A DNA stretch of 5,120 bases from Aquamicrobium sp. (GTDB lineage: Bacteria; Pseudomonadota; Alphaproteobacteria; Rhizobiales; Rhizobiaceae), in contig JACZJD010000548.1 of NCBI GenBank assembly GCA_014860725.1, positions 1 through 5,120 of the forward strand, written 5' to 3'. Made by a program: the position numbers and the translations under genes. The notes under the pieces are model-generated. The model worked only from the letters and a program-made list of their open reading frames with translations. It was not told the origin of the DNA and searched no databases. Of this stretch, positions 1 to 5,090 are shown piece after piece (the stretch's first letter is position 1; each line of letters begins with the position of its first letter).

Positions 1-60
1 TCGGTGCGCAGCCATCGCGTGCGCGCCGTCGAGGCGGCGAAGCTGGAGGAGGACGCCTGA
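1..60 (+). CDS. MrpB-type subunit, 3' end only (free MrpB or C-terminus of a fused MrpA/B)
   Basis: An open frame runs in from the left edge in phase with base 1 and ends at TGA 58-60, giving 19 residues ending in KLEEDA. The visible piece is hydrophilic and charged, as expected for a cytosolic tail after a last membrane helix. It has no diagnostic motif, so the identification rests on position: the gene immediately before mrpC in Mrp operons is mrpB. In rhizobial (group 2) operons MrpB is instead the C-terminal part of a fused MrpA/B protein. The sequence shown cannot distinguish the two. The stop overlaps the mrpC start by one base (TGATG), and the ribosome binding site of mrpC lies inside this gene's last codons. 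Confidence 0.7.
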   Translation, partial: SVRSHRVRAVEAAKLEEDA

Positions 61-404
61 TGGAGCTCGTCCTCGCCATCGGCATCGGCATCCTCGTCGG
101 CTCCGGCGTGTGGCTGCTGCTGCGCCCGCGCACCTACCAGGTCATCATCGGGCTGGCGCTCCTGTCCTACGCCGTCAACCTGTTCATCTTCTCGATGGGG
201 CGGCTCAAGGTGAACGCGCCGCCGGTGCTGGCGGGCGCGGGCGAGGTCGATCCCTCGGCCTTCACCGATCCGGTGCCGCAGGCGCTGGTGCTGACCGCCA
301 TCGTCATCGGCTTCGCCACCACGGCGCTGTTCCTCGTCGTGCTCCTCGCCGCGCGCGGGCTGACCGGCACCGACCATGTCGACGGAAGGGAGCCGGAACG
401 GTGA
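60..404 (+). CDS. mrpC: Mrp Na+(K+)/H+ antiporter subunit C (NuoK-like)
   Basis: This 114-residue membrane protein is the small MrpC subunit, homologous to NuoK of respiratory complex I, and sits in the inner membrane next to the MrpA/MrpD channel-like subunits. Three hydrophobic helices are visible at about residues 2-21, 27-46 and 75-97. The family signature DPVPQALVLTAIVIGFATTA (residues 70-89) begins just before helix 3, and helix 2 carries the usual LLSYAVNLFIF segment. The length matches the family (about 110-120). ATG at 60 is chosen because it overlaps the previous stop and has GGAGGAGG at 45-52 with seven-base spacing. The tail after residue 97 is hydrophilic and partly encoded over the mrpD ribosome binding site. 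The stop shares GTGA with the mrpD start. Identity is secure from motif and order; whether Na+ or K+ is exchanged cannot be read from it. Confidence 0.95.
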   Translation: MELVLAIGIGILVGSGVWLLLRPRTYQVIIGLALLSYAVNLFIFSMGRLKVNAPPVLAGAGEVDPSAFTDPVPQALVLTAIVIGFATTALFLVVLLAARGLTGTDHVDGREPER

Positions 405-2041
405 TCGTGGCTCCCGAACATCTCGTCATCGCGCCCGTCGTGCTGCCGCTGGTGGCCGGCGCGCTGCTGCTCTTCTTCGACGACCGCGAGCGTCTGCTGA
501 AGGCGACGATCTCGATCCTGACGTCCGCAGCGCTTCTCGTCATCGCCGTGGCGCTGCTCGTGACCGCACATGCCGACGGCGAGTCCGGCGCCGGGCGCAT
601 CGCCGTCTATCTCCTCGGCAACTGGCCGCCGCCCTTCGCCATCGTGCTGGTGCTCGACCGGCTTTCGGCGATGATGCTGGTGCTGACGGCGGCGCTGTCC
701 ATTCCCGCGCTCGTCTTCTCCATCGGCCGCTGGCAGAAGGCGGGCCCGCATTTCCACACTCTGTTCCTGCTGCTCTTGATGGGGCTGAACGGCGCCTTCC
801 TGACCGGCGACCTCTTCAACCTGTTCGTGTTCTTCGAGGTGATGCTGGCGGCGTCCTACGGCCTTGCGCTGCACGGCTCCGGCACCCAGCGCGTGCGCGC
901 CGGCATGCACTACATCGCCATCAACCTCGCCGCCTCGCTTCTGTTCCTGATCGGCGTGTCGCTGATCTACGGCGTCACCGGCACGCTCAACATGGCCGAC
1001 CTCGTGCTGCGGATCGTGCAGGTTCCGGACGAGAACCGCATGATGCTGGAGGCGGGCGCGGCGATCCTCGGCGTCGCCTTCCTCATCAAGGCCGGCATGT
1101 GGCCGCTCTCCTTCTGGCTGCCGACGATGTATACGGCCGCGCCTGCGCCGGTGGCGGCGATCTTCGCCATCATGAGCAAGGTCGGCGTCTACGTCATCCT
1201 GCGGCTGTCGCTCCTGTTCTCCGCCGCGGGGATGCCCGAGGGCGCGTCGGGCTTCGGCTGGCAGTTCCTGTTCCTCGGCGGCATGGCGACCATCACCTTC
1301 GGCGCGATCGGCGTGCTGGCCTCGCAGGCGCTTGGACGTCTGGCCGGCTACTCCGTGCTGGTCTCGTCCGGCACGCTCTTGGCCGCGATGGGCCTGTCGC
1401 AGACGGGGGTGACGGCCGGCGCGCTGTTCTATCTCGTCAGTTCGACGCTGACGATCTCGGCCTTCTTCATGCTGATCGAGCTGGTCGAGCGCGGGCAGGA
1501 CGCCTTCGCCAACGTTCTCGCCGTGACGCAGGAAGCCTTCGGCGAGGGCGAGGACGACGAGGAGGCGGAGCCGGAGGTAGGCGTTACCATTCCCGGCACG
1601 CTCGCCGTGCTCGGCATCAGCTTCGGCCTGTGCGGCATCCTGCTCGCCGGCCTGCCGCCGCTGCCGGGCTTCCTCGCCAAGTTCGCCATGCTGTCGGCGA
1701 TGTTCAACCCGGCCGGGCTGGGCGAGGGTGGCGAGATCGGCTCGGCCTCGTGGTGGCTTGCAGCGCTTCTGATCCTGTCCGGCCTTTCGGCGCTGATCGC
1801 GATGAGCCGCGCCGGCATCCGCGCCTTCTGGGCCCCGGTCGAGGCGGTGGTGCCGCGCGTGCTGTTGATCGAGATCCTGCCCGTCGGCGTGCTGCTGGCG
1901 ATGACGGTGGCGCTGACGGTGCAGGCCGGGCCGGTGATGCGCTTCATGGAGGCGACGGCGCAGGGCCTGCATCAGCCGTGGTTCTACGTCGAGAGCGTGA
2001 TCGAGGCGCCGCGCGCGACGGGCCGGGAGGTGGGGCGATGA
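401..2041 (+). CDS. mrpD: Mrp Na+(K+)/H+ antiporter subunit D (NuoM/NuoN-like ion-translocating subunit)
   Basis: MrpD is one of the two large antiporter-like subunits of the Mrp complex (with MrpA) and is related to NuoL/M/N of complex I. It has 546 residues, close to rhizobial homologs, with many hydrophobic helices. Residues expected for the proton path are present: Glu146 in the FNLFVFFEVMLAASYG helix, Lys230 in AFLIKAGMWPLSFWLP, Lys260 in AIMSKVGVYVILR and Lys427 in PPLPGFLAKF. The order Glu-Lys-Lys-Lys is that of the proton_antipo_M (PF00361) fold. I place the start at GTG 401, which overlaps the mrpC stop as GTGA and has AAGGGAG at 386-392, eight bases upstream. The open frame continues upstream through mrpC, but that part is a shadow. 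An odd feature is a strongly acidic loop, residues 382-392 (8 of 11 Glu or Asp), between hydrophobic segments. The gene ends in ATGA shared with mrpE. Confidence 0.96.
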   Translation: MIVAPEHLVIAPVVLPLVAGALLLFFDDRERLLKATISILTSAALLVIAVALLVTAHADGESGAGRIAVYLLGNWPPPFAIVLVLDRLSAMMLVLTAALSIPALVFSIGRWQKAGPHFHTLFLLLLMGLNGAFLTGDLFNLFVFFEVMLAASYGLALHGSGTQRVRAGMHYIAINLAASLLFLIGVSLIYGVTGTLNMADLVLRIVQVPDENRMMLEAGAAILGVAFLIKAGMWPLSFWLPTMYTAAPAPVAAIFAIMSKVGVYVILRLSLLFSAAGMPEGASGFGWQFLFLGGMATITFGAIGVLASQALGRLAGYSVLVSSGTLLAAMGLSQTGVTAGALFYLVSSTLTISAFFMLIELVERGQDAFANVLAVTQEAFGEGEDDEEAEPEVGVTIPGTLAVLGISFGLCGILLAGLPPLPGFLAKFAMLSAMFNPAGLGEGGEIGSASWWLAALLILSGLSALIAMSRAGIRAFWAPVEAVVPRVLLIEILPVGVLLAMTVALTVQAGPVMRFMEATAQGLHQPWFYVESVIEAPRATGREVGR

Positions 2042-2523
2042 GCCGCGTCTTCCCCTATCCGCTGATGATGGCGTCGCTGGTCGTCACCTGGCTGCTCCTG
2101 ACGAGCTTCTCGCCCGGGCAGCTGATCCTCGGCATCGCGGTGGCGCTGCTCGCGGGACAGGGGCTTGCCGCGCTCCACCCCGCCAAGCCGCGCCTGCGGC
2201 GCTGGCAGCTCATCCCGAAGCTCGTCGCCATCGTGCTCTACGACATCGTGCGCTCCAACGTCGCGGTCTGCAACATCATCCTCGCGGGCGAGCGCCGGCA
2301 GCGCGTGTCGGGCTTCGTCGCGATCCCCCTCGATCTCCGCGACCCGCTCGGCCTCGCCATCCTGTCGATCATCATCACCAGCACGCCCGGCACCGCTTGG
2401 GTGGACTACAATTCGGCGCGGGGCACGCTGCTGATCCACGTCTTCGACCTCGTCGACGAGGAAGGCTGGCGCGAGCTCATCAAGAACCGCTACGAACATC
2501 TTCTGACGGAGATCTTCGAATGA
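2038..2523 (+). CDS. mrpE: Mrp Na+(K+)/H+ antiporter subunit E
   Basis: MrpE is a small Mrp subunit without a complex I counterpart, needed for assembly or full activity of the antiporter. The 161-residue product has two N-terminal hydrophobic helices (about residues 8-24 and 28-46), a short basic loop (KPRLRRW, 50-56), then a family-typical amphipathic stretch LVAIVLYDIVRSNVAVCNIIL (62-82). The conserved SIIITSTPGTAWVD segment, with TPGT at 116-119, leads into a soluble C-terminal domain ending with WRELIKNRYEHLLTEIFE. The length is normal for MrpE (about 155-165). ATG 2038 overlaps the mrpD stop (ATGA) and has GGGAGG at 2025-2030 with seven-base spacing. No frameshift or truncation is seen, and the stop overlaps the mrpF start by four bases. 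The assignment rests on the TPGT region plus position between mrpD and mrpF. Confidence 0.95.
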   Translation: MSRVFPYPLMMASLVVTWLLLTSFSPGQLILGIAVALLAGQGLAALHPAKPRLRRWQLIPKLVAIVLYDIVRSNVAVCNIILAGERRQRVSGFVAIPLDLRDPLGLAILSIIITSTPGTAWVDYNSARGTLLIHVFDLVDEEGWRELIKNRYEHLLTEIFE

Positions 2524-2801
2524 GCGAGATGATCCTCCTCGTCGCCGTCACCGCCGCGCAGGTCATGCTGGCCGCGGCCATGGCGCTGGCGCTCGCGCGG
2601 ATGATCCGCGGGCCGCGGGCGCAGGACCGGGTGCTCGGCCTCGACACGCTCTACGTCAACTCGATGCTGATGCTGCTCGTCTTCGGCATCCGCACGGGCA
2701 GCACGCTCTATTTCGAGGCGGCGCTCATCATCGCGGTTCTCGGCTTCGTGGCCACGGCCGCGCTCGCCAAGTTCCTGATGCGCGGCGAGGTGATCGAATG
2801 A
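2520..2801 (+). CDS. mrpF: Mrp Na+(K+)/H+ antiporter subunit F
   Basis: MrpF is a 93-residue, three-helix subunit of the Mrp complex. Helices fall at about residues 4-26, 43-58 and 65-86. The family core MIRGPRAQDRVLGLDTL (28-44) sits between helices 1 and 2, with Pro32, Asp36, Arg37 and Asp42 present; this is the most conserved part of MrpF and includes charged residues thought to matter for ion handling in the complex. The length is typical (about 85-95). ATG 2520 is set by the ATGA overlap with mrpE and a GGAG at 2508-2511, eight bases upstream. That is the weakest ribosome binding site in the cluster, consistent with reliance on translational coupling. The open frame extending upstream to 2397 is a shadow of mrpE. 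The stop overlaps the mrpG start. Confidence 0.94.
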   Translation: MSEMILLVAVTAAQVMLAAAMALALARMIRGPRAQDRVLGLDTLYVNSMLMLLVFGIRTGSTLYFEAALIIAVLGFVATAALAKFLMRGEVIE

Positions 2802-3205
2802 GCCACGCCGCCGATCTTCCGCTGTGGGCGGCGATCCTCGTCGCCTTCTTCCTGCTCCTCGGCGCGGGGCTGACGCTGATCGGCTCCTACGGCTTCTTTC
2901 GCCTGCGCTCGTTCTACGACCGCATCCACGCGCCGACGCTGGGCACGAGCTGGGGCACGGCCGCCCTCGTGCTCGCCTCGATGATCTGCTTCAGCGTCCT
3001 GCAGTCGCGGCCGGTCTTCCATGAAATCCTTATCGGCGTCTTCGTGACGGTGACGATGCCGGTGACGCTGATGCTGCTCGGCCGCGCCGCGCTCTACCGC
3101 GACCGCGCCGAGGGCAATCCCGACGTGCCGCCGATGGACCCGCCGAAGGGTTCGCTCGTCGCGACGACGGGCGAGGACGCCGGAGAGGGCGAGGCCGGGA
3201 GCTAG
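2798..3205 (+). CDS. mrpG: Mrp Na+(K+)/H+ antiporter subunit G
   Basis: MrpG is the last canonical subunit of the antiporter. The 135-residue product has three hydrophobic helices at about residues 9-34, 50-70 and 75-96. The family signature RLRSFYDRIHAPTLGTSWG (35-53) follows helix 1 and corresponds to the usual R-L-x-D-x-Y-x-R-x-H-A region of MrpG proteins. The last 38 or so residues are hydrophilic, rich in Pro, Gly and acidic residues (PDVPPMDPPKG and onward), and form a longer tail than in the shortest MrpG proteins. ATG 2798 overlaps the mrpF stop by four bases and has GAGGTG at 2787-2792, a strong match to the ribosome's anti-Shine-Dalgarno. The stop is TAG 3203-3205. The next gene begins 19 bases later rather than overlapping, which marks the end of the tightly coupled Mrp block. 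Confidence 0.94.
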   Translation: MSHAADLPLWAAILVAFFLLLGAGLTLIGSYGFFRLRSFYDRIHAPTLGTSWGTAALVLASMICFSVLQSRPVFHEILIGVFVTVTMPVTLMLLGRAALYRDRAEGNPDVPPMDPPKGSLVATTGEDAGEGEAGS

Positions 3206-3210
3206 GCCGG

Positions 3211-3216
3211 AAGGAG
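3211..3216 (+). promoter_or_regulatory. Ribosome binding site of the DUF502 gene
   Basis: AAGGAG lies in the 19-base gap after the mrpG stop, eight bases before ATG 3225. It is the only independent, non-overlapping ribosome binding site on the + strand here, so this gene can be translated without coupling to mrpG. The gap is too short for a convincing separate promoter, so cotranscription with the Mrp operon is likely. Confidence 0.8.
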
Positions 3217-3224
3217 CGGCAGCC

Positions 3225-3944
3225 ATGCAGGCGATCACACGGCAGATCATCGCAGGGGTGCTGACCATCATTCCGCTCGGCGTCACGGCGTGGATCCTGT
3301 GGTTCGCCGTCGACATGCTGATCTGGATCGGCCGTCCGGCCACCTTCGCGCTGTCGGGCGCGCTCAGCCAGACATCGCCCGAACTTGCCGAACTCATCCT
3401 CGAGGGCTGGTTCCAGTCCTGCGTGGCGCTGTTTCTGGCGCTGCTGTTCCTCTACCTTCTCGGCAGGACCGCGAATGCGGTGCTGGGACGCCGCGTTCTG
3501 CGCGCGTTCGACCGGCTGGTCGAGGGCGTGCCGTTCGCGCGCACCGTCTATGGCGCGACGCAGACCCTGATCCGCTCGCTCGGCGGCGACGGAACGCCGA
3601 CCGGCCAGCGCGTGGTGCTGATCGAGTTTCCCTCCGAGCACATGCGTGCGGTCGGCATCGTCACCCGCCTGTTTCCGGCGACAGGGAGCAATCCCGAACT
3701 CGCGGCCGTCTACGTGCCGACGACGCCCAACCCGACCTCCGGCTTCGTGGAGATCGTGCCCACGTCGCGGCTGGTCTGGCTCGACTGGACCAAGAACGAC
3801 GCCATGGCCTTCATCGTTTCCGGCGGGGCGATGGCGCCCGACAGCGTGCCGATCGCGTGGCCGGACATGCCGCCCGCGCCTTCTATTCCTGCCGGCGGGA
3901 AAATTGCCAGCGCTCGAAGCCGAGCACCACGAAGAGCGCCATGA
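3225..3944 (+). CDS. DUF502 family inner-membrane protein (COV1-like)
   Basis: This 239-residue protein matches the DUF502 family (PF04367), which includes plant COV1-type proteins and has no established biochemical role in bacteria. Two membrane helices are visible, about residues 8-35 (starting GVLTIIPLGVTAWIL) and 62-80 (SCVALFLALLFLYLLGR). They are followed by RTANAVLGRRVLRAFDRLVEGVPFARTVYGATQTL (81-115), a hallmark block. A soluble beta-rich part then contains VLIEFPSEHMRAVGIVTRLF, VYVPTTPNPTSGFVEIVP and AFIVSGGAM, in the family order. ATG 3225 is supported by AAGGAG. The gene follows mrpG by 19 bases and is probably in the same transcript; a role in envelope or ion physiology is only a guess. 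The final 20 or so residues (from about 220, basic, ending RAPRRAP) are encoded antisense to the 3' end of the convergent gene and look like a lineage-specific extension. Confidence 0.9.
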   Translation: MQAITRQIIAGVLTIIPLGVTAWILWFAVDMLIWIGRPATFALSGALSQTSPELAELILEGWFQSCVALFLALLFLYLLGRTANAVLGRRVLRAFDRLVEGVPFARTVYGATQTLIRSLGGDGTPTGQRVVLIEFPSEHMRAVGIVTRLFPATGSNPELAAVYVPTTPNPTSGFVEIVPTSRLVWLDWTKNDAMAFIVSGGAMAPDSVPIAWPDMPPAPSIPAGGKIASARSRAPRRAP

Positions 3945-4815
3945 CGAACGGCACGATCAGGTAGAGCAGCCGGAAGACGAGCAGCGCGGCGAGCACGTCG
4001 GCCGGGTCCATCTCCGAAAGCCCGGTGATGAAGACGAGCTCCAGCACGCCGAGGCCGCCGGGCGCGTGCGACAGGAGCGCGGCCGAGAACGACACCAGGA
4101 AGATGCCGAGCACGATCATGAAGCCGGGATTGCCGGCCTCGGGCAGCGCGAAATAGATGATGCCGGCCGCGCCGATCAGCTCGATGGGCGCGATGACGAG
4201 CTGGCGCAGCACGATCGGCAGGCGGGGATAGTGAATCTCGACCGGCCCGAGCTTCAGCGGCCGGAACCTGAGCGCGCTGCCGCCGACATAGAGCGCGACG
4301 AGCGCCAGCAGCACCATGCCGGTCGCGGCCGACGCCTCGACCGGCAGCACGTCGACGAAGCGCTCGGTCAGCTCCGGCTCGATGAGGAGCACGAGGCCGG
4401 TCAGCATCACCGTGCCGAGCGCGAAGGTGAAGGAGCAGAAGGCGACGAGGATGCCGACCTCGGCGCCGGAGAGGCCCTTGGCCGTATAGGCGCGGTAGCG
4501 CACCACCGAGCCGGAGAAGACGGACGCGCCGATGTTGTGCGACAGCGCATAGGTCGTGAACGACGCGATGGTGATGTAGAGCCAGCCGACGCGGCGCCTA
4601 AGGTGGAGGAGGGCGAGATGGTCGTAGGCGGCGAGCGCGCCGTAGGCGACGAAGGTGGCGACGATCGCCAGCAGCCAGTCGCGGCCGGAGATGGCCATCA
4701 GGCTGTCCCACAGCTCGTCGAGGGAGAGCCCGCGCAGTTCGTGATAGAGCAGCCAGATCGAGAAGGCGACGGCTGCAATGCCGACGACGGGCCAGATGTA
4801 TCTTCTCACCTCCAC
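3883..4815 (-). CDS. Lysylphosphatidylglycerol synthase transmembrane-domain / UPF0104 (YbhN-like) protein
   Basis: The 310-residue product is almost entirely membrane helices and resembles the N-terminal transmembrane (flippase-like) domain of MprF, family PF03706. Visible family marks are YDHLALLHLRRRVGW (64-78), SHNIGASVFSGSVVRYRAY (92-110), SHAPGGLGVLELVF (249-262) and VFRLLYLIVPF (280-290). The C-terminus stops shortly after the last helix (FERWQFSRRQE), so the cytosolic aminoacyl-transfer domain of full MprF is absent. The protein is therefore unlikely to synthesise lysyl-phosphatidylglycerol itself; a lipid or polyprenol-linked transport role is inference. I choose GTG at 4815-4813 because AAGGGAG (4828-4822) lies six bases upstream and the hydrophobic first helix begins at once. 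The frame stays open to an ATG at 5046, but that extension is basic, low in structure and runs through a perfect hairpin. The gene converges on the DUF502 gene and overlaps its end by 62 bases. Confidence 0.88.
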   Translation of the reverse strand: MEVRRYIWPVVGIAAVAFSIWLLYHELRGLSLDELWDSLMAISGRDWLLAIVATFVAYGALAAYDHLALLHLRRRVGWLYITIASFTTYALSHNIGASVFSGSVVRYRAYTAKGLSGAEVGILVAFCSFTFALGTVMLTGLVLLIEPELTERFVDVLPVEASAATGMVLLALVALYVGGSALRFRPLKLGPVEIHYPRLPIVLRQLVIAPIELIGAAGIIYFALPEAGNPGFMIVLGIFLVSFSAALLSHAPGGLGVLELVFITGLSEMDPADVLAALLVFRLLYLIVPFVMALFVVLGFERWQFSRRQE

Positions 4816-4821
4816 GGTGTG

Positions 4822-4828
4822 CTCCCTT
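4822..4828 (-). promoter_or_regulatory. Ribosome binding site deciding the GTG start of the UPF0104 gene
   Basis: Read on the - strand, AAGGGAG lies six bases before GTG 4815-4813. The same seven bases precede the GTG start of mrpD. A second in-frame GTG two codons later has poorer spacing (12 bases), and upstream ATG candidates lack a comparable site. Confidence 0.75.
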
Positions 4829-4832
4829 GTTG

Positions 4833-4857
4833 GGCGCGCCCGGCTGCCGGGCGCGCC
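4833..4857. repeat. Perfect 12-bp GC-only inverted repeat (hairpin) in the 5' region of the UPF0104 gene
   Basis: The arm GGCGCGCCCGGC (4833-4844) and its exact reverse complement GCCGGGCGCGCC (4846-4857) flank a single T. Allowing a three-base loop leaves an 11-bp stem made only of G-C pairs. On the - strand transcript it ends four bases (CAAC) before the Shine-Dalgarno site. No T-run follows on either strand, so it is not a standard intrinsic terminator. It could affect translation initiation or transcript stability, bind a protein as DNA, or be a dispersed palindromic repeat. The structure is seen directly; the function is unknown. Confidence 0.8.
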
Positions 4858-4875
4858 ATCAGTCCCCATCTGGCC

Positions 4876-4967
4876 GGCGGACGGCGACCATTTTTCCCGG
4901 CGTCCGCCCGCTGCCTCTCTCCGCAGCCGACGACACCGGCATAACAAGACATCTAAGGAGGCGGACG
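4876..4967. repeat. GGCGGACG repeats able to form two alternative stems
   Basis: GGCGGACG occurs at 4876-4883 and again at 4960-4967; both copies are followed by GGCGAC, directly overlapping or after ACG. Their reverse complement CGTCCGCC is at 4901-4908, between them. The middle element can pair with either outer copy but not both, giving an 8-bp stem with a 17-base loop or one with a 51-base loop. In a GC-rich genome short matches of this kind arise by chance, so the functional reading is weak. Confidence 0.5.
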
Positions 4968-5049
4968 ACGGCGACAACGCCGCCCGTTGCGAGCGACAGA
5001 TCCCCCCGGCCGTGCCACGCCCCAGGAAACCACCCTTCGCCAGCATGCG

Positions 5050-5090
5050 GCAGGAATGGTAACCGAAGATAAAATGCGACGGATTCCTGC
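5050..5090. repeat. 8-bp inverted repeat with 25-base spacer
   Basis: GCAGGAAT (5050-5057) and ATTCCTGC (5083-5090) are exact reverse complements separated by 25 bases, with arm centres 33 bp apart, about three helical turns. The spacer includes the palindrome GGTAACC (5058-5064) and an AT-rich run (GATAAAAT, 5069-5076). It may be a paired operator near a promoter, or a long-loop stem after the TAA at 5093-5091 on the - strand; no T-run supports a terminator. Confidence 0.5.

Noticed and set aside
167..1972. 601-codon open frame on the - strand across mrpC and mrpD
   Set aside because: It is a shadow of high-GC coding sequence on the other strand. Its product is very rich in Arg, His, Gln and Glu, with no membrane or domain pattern, whereas the + strand frame gives clear MrpC and MrpD.
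4833..4857. Reading the GC hairpin as an intrinsic terminator
   Set aside because: Neither strand has a T-run after the stem, and on the - strand it lies just before a ribosome binding site and start codon rather than after a gene.
3646..4944. 432-codon + strand open frame across the UPF0104 gene
   Set aside because: It is the antisense of a well-recognised membrane protein. The predicted product is low-complexity and charged, with no recognisable domain.
4954..4961. TAAGGAGG on the + strand, a near-perfect Shine-Dalgarno sequence
   Set aside because: No ATG, GTG or TTG follows at usable distance; the first candidate, TTG at 4987, is about 25 bases away. Treated as chance or as part of the GGCGGACG repeat.
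4816..5046. 77-codon N-terminal extension of the UPF0104 protein from ATG 5046
   Set aside because: The extension has no ribosome binding site as good as that before GTG 4815. It is basic, without family features, and would be translated through the perfect hairpin. An intermediate ATG in the frame (MGTDGAPG, near 4870) also lacks a good site.
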